Source: Gammaproteobacteria bacterium
GTDB taxonomy: Bacteria; Pseudomonadota; Gammaproteobacteria; Steroidobacterales; Steroidobacteraceae
DNA: 64,000 nt
NCBI GenBank assembly: GCA_947455595.1
Contig: CANGOP010000002.1
Coordinates: 1 to 64,000, forward strand
Direction of reading: 5' to 3'
Part shown: piece by piece, positions 22,943-31,543 of the stretch
Layout: every line of letters begins with the position of its first letter
Position numbering within the stretch: the first letter of the stretch is position 1
Translations under genes and position numbers: made by a program
Notes under the pieces: model-generated
Told to the model about the DNA's origin: nothing
Databases searched by the model: none
The model's input: the letters and a program-made list of their open reading frames with translations, nothing else

Positions 22943-23908
22943 TTAGTGTCCGGCGCGCCGCGTCGTGTCCAACGTGCCGGTTAAATCACCAACCGTCACG
23001 AATCCATTTGCCGCTAGATAATCGGCGATTTCGGCGTTGATCTTCCGACACAGGTGCGGGTCGTAGAAAAGCCCCGTTCCCAAGCCCACCGCGCTTGCGC
23101 CAGCGATGAGAAACTCGAGTGCATCCGTTGCGTTGGCGATGCCACCTTGGCCGATGATGGGAATCCGATGATGCTTCGCGACGTCGTAGACCTGATGCAC
23201 TTTCAACAGAGCGATCGGCTTAATCGCAGGTCCAGATAGACCGCCCTGAATATTGCCGATCACGGGTCGGCGCGACCGCACATCAATCGCCATACCCATC
23301 ACGGTGTTGATGACCGACAGCGCGTCAGTACCGGCTTCGATGCAGACCCGTGCGCTCTCCTTGATGTCCGTCTGATTCGGCGAGAGCTTCGTGATCAGGG
23401 GTTTGCGGGTGGCGGCGCGACAGGCGGCAACGACGCGCGCACTCATTTCCGGACTATTGCCGAACTGAACCCCGCCTTCCTTCACATTGGGGCAGGAGAT
23501 ATTGATCTCCATCGCATCAATGGGCGAGTTGTCGAAGCGAGAGACAACTTCCACGTACTCTTCAATCGTACTGCCCGACACATTGGCGATGAATCGCGTT
23601 TCCGAGAAGTCTAGCGTCGGGAGAATCTGGTCGACGACGTAATCGACACCAGGGTTCTGAAGGCCGATGGCATTGAGCATCCCGCTGGGGGTTTCGTAAA
23701 CACGATGCGCCGGATTTCCGGGCCGCGCCTTGCCGGTGGTTCCTTTGAGAACGACGGCACCGCAATCGGTGTTCGAAAAACCCTCTACGCGGGTGTACTC
23801 CTCGCCAAAGCCAACGCACCCCGAGAGGAGCACAATGGGCGAGGAAAACGACAGACCACAAAAGGTCGTGGCGAGGGAGGCTGCGGGGGCTTCACGGACC
23901 ATGCTCAT
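22943..23908 (-). CDS. pyrD: Dihydroorotate dehydrogenase, class 1B-like catalytic subunit
   Basis: NISCPNVKEGGVQFG; NTVMGMAIDVRSRRPVIGNIQGGLSGPAIKPIALLKVHQV; PIIGQGGIANATDALEFLIAGASAVGLGTGLF. Confidence 0.85.
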   Translation of the reverse strand: MSMVREAPAASLATTFCGLSFSSPIVLLSGCVGFGEEYTRVEGFSNTDCGAVVLKGTTGKARPGNPAHRVYETPSGMLNAIGLQNPGVDYVVDQILPTLDFSETRFIANVSGSTIEEYVEVVSRFDNSPIDAMEINISCPNVKEGGVQFGNSPEMSARVVAACRAATRKPLITKLSPNQTDIKESARVCIEAGTDALSVINTVMGMAIDVRSRRPVIGNIQGGLSGPAIKPIALLKVHQVYDVAKHHRIPIIGQGGIANATDALEFLIAGASAVGLGTGLFYDPHLCRKINAEIADYLAANGFVTVGDLTGTLDTTRRAGH

Positions 23909-23945
23909 CGGTAGATTATAGCCTCGCCTGCCACGACTCGAATCT

Positions 23946-24425
23946 ATGTTCCATATCATCTTGCACGAACCCGAGATTCCGCCCAATACCGGCAACGTCA
24001 TTCGCCTCACTGCGAACACCGGCTGTCAGCTGCATTTGATTCATCCGCTCGGATTCTCGCTGGACGCGGCACAGGTACGCCGCGCGGGTCTCGACTACCA
24101 CCAAATGGCGAGAGTGCATGAGCACGAGAATCTTGACGCCTGTTTGCAGCACTTGGGCGGGGTACGCCTTTGGGTGGTCGAGACAGGCGGTCAGACCTGT
24201 TACAGCGATGTCAGGTATCGGCCCGGGGATGCGTTCCTATTCGGCCGCGAAACCAAGGGTTTGTCGGAAGCCCTTCTGGCCCGGTTTAGCCCCGAATCAA
24301 TCCTTCATATTCCGATGCGGCCCGGAAATCGGAGCCTCAATCTGTCCAATTCCGTCGCCTTGGTCGTTTTCGAGGCTTGGCGCCAAAACGACTTTGCCAT
24401 GAAGGACCTGCATGATCTGGGTTAA
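23946..24425 (+). CDS. trmL: tRNA (cytidine(34)-2'-O)-methyltransferase TrmL
   Basis: MFHIILHEPEIPPNTGNVIRLTANTGCQLHLIHPLGF; IPMRPGNRSLNLSNSVALVVFEAWRQ. Confidence 0.96.
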   Translation: MFHIILHEPEIPPNTGNVIRLTANTGCQLHLIHPLGFSLDAAQVRRAGLDYHQMARVHEHENLDACLQHLGGVRLWVVETGGQTCYSDVRYRPGDAFLFGRETKGLSEALLARFSPESILHIPMRPGNRSLNLSNSVALVVFEAWRQNDFAMKDLHDLG

Positions 24426-24813
24426 CGGAAGGGAACTGCCGTCTTGGCGTCGCCAGGTTATGCCTTGGGTGATGGCGGCCTTGAGAATGGCGATGGTGTG
24501 GCTGATTTTCCGTGGGCCCGTCGTCTTTGTGGCCGCATCACCCCAGTGGCTACATCTCTCCACGAGCCTGCGGGTGGCTTTTTTTGCCCTGTTGGTCGTC
24601 GGCGCCCCGCTCTTTCTTTGGCCGCGCACGTGTTGGATCGGGGGATTGGGGCTTGTCGGCGCCGTTGCCGCCTATGAAACCCTTTGGCGGAGCGCCGCGT
24701 TGCCGGCCGCCGGCTTGCCACTCCTAGCCGTGGCCTTAATCGTCGTGCTCGTCTTGGGAAATGAAATATCCCGAGCCGCTCAACGACGGATTTACGACGG
24801 GCGCACCGATTGA
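24412..24813 (+). CDS. Hypothetical small membrane protein
   Basis: 133-aa ORF with several hydrophobic segments, overlapping the trmL 3' end by 14 nt. Confidence 0.5.
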   Translation: MIWVNGRELPSWRRQVMPWVMAALRMAMVWLIFRGPVVFVAASPQWLHLSTSLRVAFFALLVVGAPLFLWPRTCWIGGLGLVGAVAAYETLWRSAALPAAGLPLLAVALIVVLVLGNEISRAAQRRIYDGRTD

Positions 24814-24814
24814 A

Positions 24815-25855
24815 TCAGTGCTCCGGACGCAGTTCTCGCTCCATCAGCGCGCGCGCGGCTTCGGGGGCAGACAGACCTTCATGAAGGACTTGGTAGACAG
24901 CGTCCGCGATCGGCATCTCAATACCTTGGCGCGCAGCGACCGCATGGACTGCGCGGGCCGCATCATAGCCCTCCACGACTTGGCCGATCACTCGCAACGC
25001 GTCATTGGCTGATTGGCCACGCGCCAGCGCAAGACCAAATCGCCTATTTCGGGACTGGTCGTCGGTGCAGGTCAGCACGAGGTCGCCAAGGGCCGCCAAT
25101 CCCATAAACGTTGTTGCGCGCGCGCCGAGCGACAGACCCAATCGGGTCATCTCGGCTAATCCACGGGTGATCAGGGCAGTGCGCGTATTCGCACCAAATC
25201 CCAAGCCATCGGCCATGCCGGTCGCGATCGCGATGACGTTCTTGACGGCCCCGCCTACCTCAACACCGACGATGTCGTCAGAGGTATAGCCGCGAAAATT
25301 AAGGCCCGATAGGGACCGCACCAACGCTTCAGCAAAGGACGGATCGGGAGACGCAACGGTCATGGCGGTAGGCAGTCCCGCGCCGACTTCCCGCGCAAAC
25401 GTCGGGCCCGACAGCACGGCTATCGGGACGGATGCGCCGAGAATCTCCCGAGCGACTTGATGAGGTAACAGCAAGGAATGCTGCTCAAAGCCTTTGGTCG
25501 CCCACGCGACCCGTTGTCCGGGGCGCAACCGTGGCTGTAGGGCCAGCAGTGCTTCGCGTAATGCGTGGCTCGGGACGGCGACGAGCACATCGAGAGCAGA
25601 GGAAAGGGCCCGATCCAGATCTGGCTGGATCTCCAGGGCCTCAGGAAACTTGGCGCCCGGCAGATAACGCTGATTTTCCCGAGCGTCGGCCAGTTGCCGG
25701 AGATGCTCGGCATTCCGGCCCCAAAGACGGGTTGGGCGACCGACGCGGGCGAACTGAATCGCCAGCGCTGTGCCCCAAGAACCCGTGCCCAGTACGGCGA
25801 TGGGCGCCGGCGATGCCGACGACCCATCAACCGCACCGTTCAGGGTACTGCTCAG
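24815..25855 (-). CDS. gpsA: Glycerol-3-phosphate dehydrogenase [NAD(P)+], apparent CTG start
   Basis: The track ORF (24815-25588) lacks the Rossmann motif. Manual in-frame translation upstream gives SSTLNGAVDGSSASPAPIAVLGTGSWGTALAIQFARVGRPTRLWGRN, bounded by an in-frame TAA; the only start-like codon near the N-terminus is CTG overlapping the secB TGA. Confidence 0.85.
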   Translation of the reverse strand: MSSTLNGAVDGSSASPAPIAVLGTGSWGTALAIQFARVGRPTRLWGRNAEHLRQLADARENQRYLPGAKFPEALEIQPDLDRALSSALDVLVAVPSHALREALLALQPRLRPGQRVAWATKGFEQHSLLLPHQVAREILGASVPIAVLSGPTFAREVGAGLPTAMTVASPDPSFAEALVRSLSGLNFRGYTSDDIVGVEVGGAVKNVIAIATGMADGLGFGANTRTALITRGLAEMTRLGLSLGARATTFMGLAALGDLVLTCTDDQSRNRRFGLALARGQSANDALRVIGQVVEGYDAARAVHAVAARQGIEMPIADAVYQVLHEGLSAPEAARALMERELRPEH

Positions 25856-26346
25856 TTAACGGTGCCCTGCTGCGCCTGACGCGCAGCGGCTTCCATCGAC
25901 TGTGCAAACAACTGGTCGAAATTCACCGGCGGCAGCAGGAACGGCGGGAAACCACCCTTAGCCACGAGATCCGAAATCGACGCACGCACGTAGGGGAACA
26001 ACGTGTTCGGGCAGAAAGCGCCCAGAATGCGGCGCAGATCTTCAACCTCAAAGCCGCGAATCATGAAGAGTCCGGCCTGTTTGACCTCAGCCAGATAGGC
26101 AACCTTGTCGCCGACCTTCGCCTCGAGCGTGATCGACAGCACGACCTCATGGACGTTTTCCGCGACGAGGCTCGCCGCGGTGTTCATGTTCATGCCGAAC
26201 TGCGGGTTCCATTCAGAGACCTGCAAATTCGGACCATTGGGCGCTTCGAAGGACGCGTCCTTGATGTAAATGTTCTGCAGGTTCAATTCGCTCTGCGACG
26301 CCTCGGGGGCGACCTGCGCGACTTCGTTTGAGGTTTCGTCAGACAT
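25852..26346 (-). CDS. secB: Protein-export chaperone SecB
   Basis: LNLQNIYIKDASFEAPNGPNLQ; ILGAFCPNTLFPYVRASISDLVAKGGFPPFLLPPVNFDQLF. Confidence 0.97.
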   Translation of the reverse strand: MSDETSNEVAQVAPEASQSELNLQNIYIKDASFEAPNGPNLQVSEWNPQFGMNMNTAASLVAENVHEVVLSITLEAKVGDKVAYLAEVKQAGLFMIRGFEVEDLRRILGAFCPNTLFPYVRASISDLVAKGGFPPFLLPPVNFDQLFAQSMEAAARQAQQGTVN

Positions 26347-26400
26347 GGGAAGTCCTGTTTTGGCTTGGTTAGTTAAGAAAAAATCGTGAGAGGTCGAGCG

Positions 26401-26670
26401 TCAGCCCGATTCTCCCGTGAGCAGGGGATCCAGACCGCCGGCCGCGTCGAGCGCGTAGAGATCATCACAGCCGCCGATGTGACGGTCACCGATGAAGATT
26501 TGCGGCACCGTGCGCCGACCCGACCGTTCCATCATCTCGGCGCGTGCCTGCGCGGCACCATCCACATCGATTTCGAGGTAGGAAGCCCCTTTACGGTCCA
26601 ACAGCGACTTCGCGCGCGAGCAGTAAGGACACCAACCGGTCGAATAGACGGTAATCGTGGGCGAGCTCAT
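26401..26670 (-). CDS. grxC: Glutaredoxin 3
   Basis: GWCPYCSRAKSLLDRKG; RRTVPQIFIGDRHIGGCDDLYALDAAGGLDPLL. Confidence 0.95.
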   Translation of the reverse strand: MSSPTITVYSTGWCPYCSRAKSLLDRKGASYLEIDVDGAAQARAEMMERSGRRTVPQIFIGDRHIGGCDDLYALDAAGGLDPLLTGESG

Positions 26671-26679
26671 GAGGACACC

Positions 26680-27102
26680 TCAGGTCTTGTCGACCGGCAG
26701 GTTCTCCTGCCGCCAGGCGGCCAGACCGCCGCGCAGATTGTACGCTTGGGTGAAACCCAGCCGGCCCAAATGACGGGCGGCAGCGCCGGCCGTCATGCCG
26801 GTATCACAGTAGGCAATCACGGGCTTGTCTTTGAAGCGCTCGATCACTTTCGCGCCTTCCACAATCGCCGCGCCCGGCAAATTGCGCGCATTGCGAATAT
26901 GACCGGCATCAAAGGCTTCTTTAGAGCGGATATCGATCAGCAAGCCGCCGCTATTGATGAACCGGACGGCTTCCATCGGGCCGATCGACGCAAAATTCGC
27001 GGTGCGGGCACGGGTTTCCTGCACGAGGACCACGATCGCGGCCGCGGCGGTGAGCGACACGAGGATCCAGTGATGGCTCGCGTAGAGCAAAATTTGCTGC
27101 AT
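26680..27102 (-). CDS. Rhodanese-like domain membrane protein (YibN-like)
   Basis: N-terminal TM; LLIDIRSKEAFDAGHIRNARNLPG; VIAYCDTGMTAGAAARHL. Confidence 0.92.
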   Translation of the reverse strand: MQQILLYASHHWILVSLTAAAAIVVLVQETRARTANFASIGPMEAVRFINSGGLLIDIRSKEAFDAGHIRNARNLPGAAIVEGAKVIERFKDKPVIAYCDTGMTAGAAARHLGRLGFTQAYNLRGGLAAWRQENLPVDKT

Positions 27103-27187
27103 ATTCAGGGTCTTGCGATTACGTTAGTCAAAACAACACAGCATTATAGCAGTCGAGACAAGGCTCGGTCTCCGCTACATTAGCGGC

Positions 27188-28357
27188 ATGCGTATGACCG
27201 TTTTAACCGTCGCCCTCCTGCTCGCCTTGGGCGCTTCTGCTGCGGGCCCTACCAAGTCGGCCAGTGAGGCCGAAGCACAACTCAGTCGCGTGGAGGCTCG
27301 TATCCGGGCGATTACCGAGGCGGTGCAATCCGACGTGGCGGCGCGTGATGCTGTGGCCGCTGAATTGCGGCAAGCGGATCAGGCGCTCGCCAGGGCGCGA
27401 GCTCGTTTTGACGAGGTGCGTGACCGTCATGCCAGTAGCGCGGCTCGTCTTGCGTCGCTGCGGACCGAGGCGGGGCAGGCGCGCGCTGCGTTGGACATCA
27501 CGCGGGATGCGTTGGCGCTGCAACTCCGCTCTGCGTATGTCGGTGGCCACGATGAGGCGCTGAAAGCCCTGATGGATAGCGGCGATCCGGCGCGTCTTCC
27601 CCGAATGCTGACTTACTACGGGTATGTCGGGCGGGCCCGCACCGCTCAGATGCTGGAGCTCAATGAGCGGGCACGCGCACTTGAGGCATCGGAAAGCGCC
27701 GTCGGCGACGAAAACGCGCGTTTGGCCGAATTAGAGGCGGCTCGTCGGCGTGACGCCGCAGCCTTGGACCAGGCACGTCGCGATCGAGCGCAGGCCCTCG
27801 CCCGACTGCAATCCCGAATCACGAGTCGCTCGGGGGAACTCAAAGAACTGAAAAGTAACGCGGCAGCGCTGGAGGACTTGCTGAAGCGGCTGCGGGCCGC
27901 TCTCGCGCAGCCGGGTGGCGACGACTTCGGCGCGCTCGGCCAAGGACGTCGCCCGTTCACAGAATTAAAAGGCAAATTACCGTGGCCTGCCCGTGGCACT
28001 TTGACGGCACGCTACGGCGAATCGCGTGCCGGCGGACTGAATTGGAATGGAATTTTGCTCGACACACGTCGGTCCGGCGAGGTGCGAGCTCCCTACTACG
28101 GCCGCGTTGCCTACGCCGACTGGCTACCGGGGCTGGGTCTGCTGCTCGTGCTCGATCATGGCGGTGGCTGGATGACCCTTTACGGCTACAACGGCCGCTT
28201 GCTTCGCAAGGTCGGCGATCGGGTCAAACCCGGCGACGTCATCGCCGAAAGCTCTGCCGATGTGGACGCCAGCAAGCCACAGCTGTATTTCGAGGTTCGG
28301 GAAGCGGCGCGGGCGATTGACCCGCGCACGTTCCTGAAAGGAAATCCGCCGCCGTAG
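27188..28357 (+). CDS. envC: Murein hydrolase activator EnvC (coiled coil + M23/LytM)
   Basis: Long coiled coil, then GKLPWPARGTLTARYGESRAGGLNWNGILL...LLLVLDHGGGWMTLYGYN. Confidence 0.9.
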   Translation: MRMTVLTVALLLALGASAAGPTKSASEAEAQLSRVEARIRAITEAVQSDVAARDAVAAELRQADQALARARARFDEVRDRHASSAARLASLRTEAGQARAALDITRDALALQLRSAYVGGHDEALKALMDSGDPARLPRMLTYYGYVGRARTAQMLELNERARALEASESAVGDENARLAELEAARRRDAAALDQARRDRAQALARLQSRITSRSGELKELKSNAAALEDLLKRLRAALAQPGGDDFGALGQGRRPFTELKGKLPWPARGTLTARYGESRAGGLNWNGILLDTRRSGEVRAPYYGRVAYADWLPGLGLLLVLDHGGGWMTLYGYNGRLLRKVGDRVKPGDVIAESSADVDASKPQLYFEVREAARAIDPRTFLKGNPPP

Positions 28358-28358
28358 C

Positions 28359-28757
28359 TCAGCCGGCGTGCGCCCGCAGCCATTCCTGCGCAGCGCCAAG
28401 CAGGGTCCCGCCGATAAATGTGACGATCGGCAGTATGGACAGGCTGAAGCCTAAGCTTCGGGTTTTCGGATCCTGCACGTACGACCGGTAGAACAGTACG
28501 CGCCCAATAAAAAATACCGCGCCCAAGATGGCCGCGTATTGCGGCGGATAGTAAGTGGCGAACGCATACATCGACGGAACAAACGCCACCAACAGCTCGA
28601 GCGTATTCATGTGGACTCGGAAGTACCGCTCAAAAATTTCATGGCCGGTGGTTGCTGGCGCCGCGACGCCGTATTTGCCGCGAGCCTTACCCACCATCAC
28701 GCCGAAATAGATGTATTGCGCGAGCACCAAGCCCAAAATCAGATTAATCAGATACAT
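28359..28757 (-). CDS. MAPEG family membrane protein
   Basis: MVGKARGKYGVAAPATTGHEIFERYFRVHMNTLELLVAFVPSMYAFA. Confidence 0.88.
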   Translation of the reverse strand: MYLINLILGLVLAQYIYFGVMVGKARGKYGVAAPATTGHEIFERYFRVHMNTLELLVAFVPSMYAFATYYPPQYAAILGAVFFIGRVLFYRSYVQDPKTRSLGFSLSILPIVTFIGGTLLGAAQEWLRAHAG

Positions 28758-28844
28758 GTCATTACCCTCTCAGTGATGAGGCGTTTGTTCTCCATCACGC
28801 CGTGAGGGCAGAATACCGCGCCGCCGCTCACCCAGTCAGTCTCC

Positions 28845-30218
28845 ATGCAACGATCTGTCCCCACCCGAACGCTTTGGATAACAGCCCTGATCGCAATACT
28901 TGCCACACCGACGCAAGCCGCGACGACCGCGCTGGTCGGCGGCACTCTGATCGACGGCACGGGTTCACCGCCGCTGAATCGCAGTGTTGTGTTGATCCGC
29001 GACGACCGTATCGTCGCCGTTGGTCGCGAGGGGGACGTGCCGATCCCCGCAGACGCCGCCCGGGTGTCGACCGTGGGGTATACCGTGCTGCCTGGATTGA
29101 TTGATGTCGCGGTTCACCTCAATGAGATCGGGCATGGGAGCCGTGCCCGTTGGCGTGAGGCGTATGAACCCCTCATGGATAAAGTGGTGCTACCACTCGC
29201 CTCAAGAGCCCTGTTGGCTGCCGGCGTAACGACTGCCCGGGATGTTGCAACGCCGATTGAAAATAGCCGCACGGTCCGGCGACGGATCGTAGACGGCAAA
29301 ATGCCTGGTCCGACCCTGCTCTTGGCCGGTACGCATATCGGCCGCGATGCGCATGCCCACTCCCGAGTCCTGATCGCCCGCACGGCAACGGAATTGCGTG
29401 CGGCCGTCGACAAACTCGCTGCCGTTGGTGCCGATGCGGTGATACTCGAAGATGCCGCTGAATACAGCGCCGGCGAGTTATCCACCCTGCACTATGCGGT
29501 GGAGGATGCTGGGCTGCGGTGGTACGCCTGGGTGCGCTCAGATGCAGATATTGCGCCCGCTGTACGCGCAGGGGCATTCGGCCTCATCAGTCTGGGTGGC
29601 GATTTCCATGACACCCTGCCATCCGAGGCAATCAGTGCGCTCACGGCTCGCGCGGCGACGGGTCGGCCGGTATATTGGGCTCTCGGCGCGTCAGTGCTCA
29701 CCAACCACGAATGGATGCGAGCCAACTCGGCGGTGCTGGATGAGGCTCGCTGGAAGGCGGCTCTCCCGCCTGTCGTCGCGCAAGATATCCAACAATCGCT
29801 CGCCGACCTCGATCAACATCCCATCGACCTGGAGACGCCGAACTTACGGCATTCCGTCCTGGGCTCGCGCATTCGTTCAGCGCGCAACGCTGGCGCGCGG
29901 TTTCTCGTCGGCTCATTAGCCGGTGAGCCGGGGCATATCACGTCACGTGCGACGTGGCAGGAAGCCGAGGCGCTCGTGACGGAAGCAGGGTATACGCCCA
30001 CCGAAGCGCTACGGGCGGCGACACTGGATGCGGCTTTTGCGCTCGGTCAGGACGCGGACATCGGTAGTATTGCGCCGGGCAAGTACGCCGATATCGTGGC
30101 CGTACGGGGCGATGTCCTGCGTAGCATCGACCATCTGGCGGATGTCCGCCTCGTCTACCGTCATGGTGTCCGGTATACGCCGACGGTTGCGACGGTTGCG
30201 GCGGATGAGGAGGAGTGA
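28845..30218 (+). CDS. Secreted amidohydrolase family protein
   Basis: Signal peptide; ALVGGTLIDGTGSPPLNRSVVLIRDDRIVAVG; VLPGLIDVAVHL; IGSIAPGKYADIVAVRGDVL. Confidence 0.85.
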   Translation: MQRSVPTRTLWITALIAILATPTQAATTALVGGTLIDGTGSPPLNRSVVLIRDDRIVAVGREGDVPIPADAARVSTVGYTVLPGLIDVAVHLNEIGHGSRARWREAYEPLMDKVVLPLASRALLAAGVTTARDVATPIENSRTVRRRIVDGKMPGPTLLLAGTHIGRDAHAHSRVLIARTATELRAAVDKLAAVGADAVILEDAAEYSAGELSTLHYAVEDAGLRWYAWVRSDADIAPAVRAGAFGLISLGGDFHDTLPSEAISALTARAATGRPVYWALGASVLTNHEWMRANSAVLDEARWKAALPPVVAQDIQQSLADLDQHPIDLETPNLRHSVLGSRIRSARNAGARFLVGSLAGEPGHITSRATWQEAEALVTEAGYTPTEALRAATLDAAFALGQDADIGSIAPGKYADIVAVRGDVLRSIDHLADVRLVYRHGVRYTPTVATVAADEEE

Positions 30219-30559
30219 TGAATCATTTACTGATGCGGGGCGCCTTTGCGGCCATCGGATTCTGGCTCGCAACCTATTTTGTCACCGGCCTACACTTCGA
30301 GGATGCGACGACTCTGTTCGTGGCGGGTCTGACGTTGGGCCTCATGAATGCGGTGGTGCGACCGCTACTCATTGTTTTGACGTTGCCCCTGACCGTTCTG
30401 TCACTCGGATTTTTTCTTCTGGTTATCAATGCGGCGATGGTCGGGCTCGTCGCGTGGCTGATGCATGGCATGACGGTGGACAGCTTCGGCGCGGCATTGG
30501 GCACCGCGATCATTGTCAGCATCGTCTCGTGGATAGGGGGCGCGTTCGCCCGCAAGTGA
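30215..30559 (+). CDS. Phage-holin-4_2-like small membrane protein
   Basis: Four-TM pattern with TLGLMNAVVRPLLIVLTLPLTVLSLGFFLLVINAAMVGLVAWL. Confidence 0.8.
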   Translation: MMNHLLMRGAFAAIGFWLATYFVTGLHFEDATTLFVAGLTLGLMNAVVRPLLIVLTLPLTVLSLGFFLLVINAAMVGLVAWLMHGMTVDSFGAALGTAIIVSIVSWIGGAFARK

Positions 30560-30562
30560 CGC

Positions 30563-31489
30563 TTAGCGCGGGGCACGCTCTGGCAATGTCACAAAGATGA
30601 CGCCCGTCAAAATAATCGCCATTCCGGCCACCTGTAGGGAAGACAGCGCTTCGCCCAGCAAAACCCAGCCCGTGACCGCGGCGATCGCTGGGTTCACATA
30701 CCCATAGGTCGACAGTTGCGCAGGCGTCGTTCTTCGCATCAAAAACACATACGAGCTATATGCAAGGCACGAATTCAGCAGTGCGAGATACCCGATCGCA
30801 AACATGTTAGTGGGGCCAAGAGAGAGCCTCGGCAACTCTTGCCAAGCAAGTCCAATGCCGCCGAGAAGCACGCCACCCATCAACATCGCCAAGGCGAGCA
30901 GAACCGGCATCGGCGTCAACACCCGTGTGCGCCGATAGTAAATCGTGCCGATTGACCAATTGAGGCAGGCGAGAATGACGACGAACTGCCACGGCAGCGT
31001 GTCCAGCGCGTAGCCGTCTCGCGGCCATAACAAGAGCAAGACACCCACAAAGCCGACGGCCAAGCCCATCCCTACTCGCCGACTGATTCGCTCACCGCGC
31101 GGGCCCAGAGCGCTCAGCAACGGTATCCACAGTGAACCCGACGCGTTCAGCAGTGCGGCCTGATTCGAGAAGATGTGCTGCGCCGCGAGGATGTTGAGTC
31201 CGGCGGATCCGGTGACTTGCAGGACGGCCATCACCAAGACATGCCGCCATTCCAGCCAATTCGCTGGCAGCGACATCCGCCGCAACCGAGTGAAGATCAA
31301 CAGCACCGTGCCGGCTAACAGGAAGCGTAGCGCGCCCGCTAGAAAAGGCGGTGTCGATAACACCATCACCTTGGTGACGGCGAAGCTCGTACCCCAGATC
31401 AGATAGACCGCTGCGAACGCTAAATAAATCAGATTCGCGTCAGAGGGGCGCCAAGAAGAGCGGTGCAGTCGGTCTGGCAGATCTCTCAT
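30563..31489 (-). CDS. EamA/DMT-family exporter
   Basis: FAAVYLIWGTSFAVTKVMVLSTPPFLAGALRFLLAG; 10-TM pattern. Confidence 0.88.
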   Translation of the reverse strand: MRDLPDRLHRSSWRPSDANLIYLAFAAVYLIWGTSFAVTKVMVLSTPPFLAGALRFLLAGTVLLIFTRLRRMSLPANWLEWRHVLVMAVLQVTGSAGLNILAAQHIFSNQAALLNASGSLWIPLLSALGPRGERISRRVGMGLAVGFVGVLLLLWPRDGYALDTLPWQFVVILACLNWSIGTIYYRRTRVLTPMPVLLALAMLMGGVLLGGIGLAWQELPRLSLGPTNMFAIGYLALLNSCLAYSSYVFLMRRTTPAQLSTYGYVNPAIAAVTGWVLLGEALSSLQVAGMAIILTGVIFVTLPERAPR

Positions 31490-31543
31490 ATCGTGGCTCG
31501 GTGCCGCGAAACGGATGCGATCCCGTCCGCGGCACCGATCTTG

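Noticed and set aside
26386-27183. 265-aa plus-strand ORF opposite grxC and the rhodanese gene
   Set aside because: Antisense shadow ORF; minus-strand products are clear.
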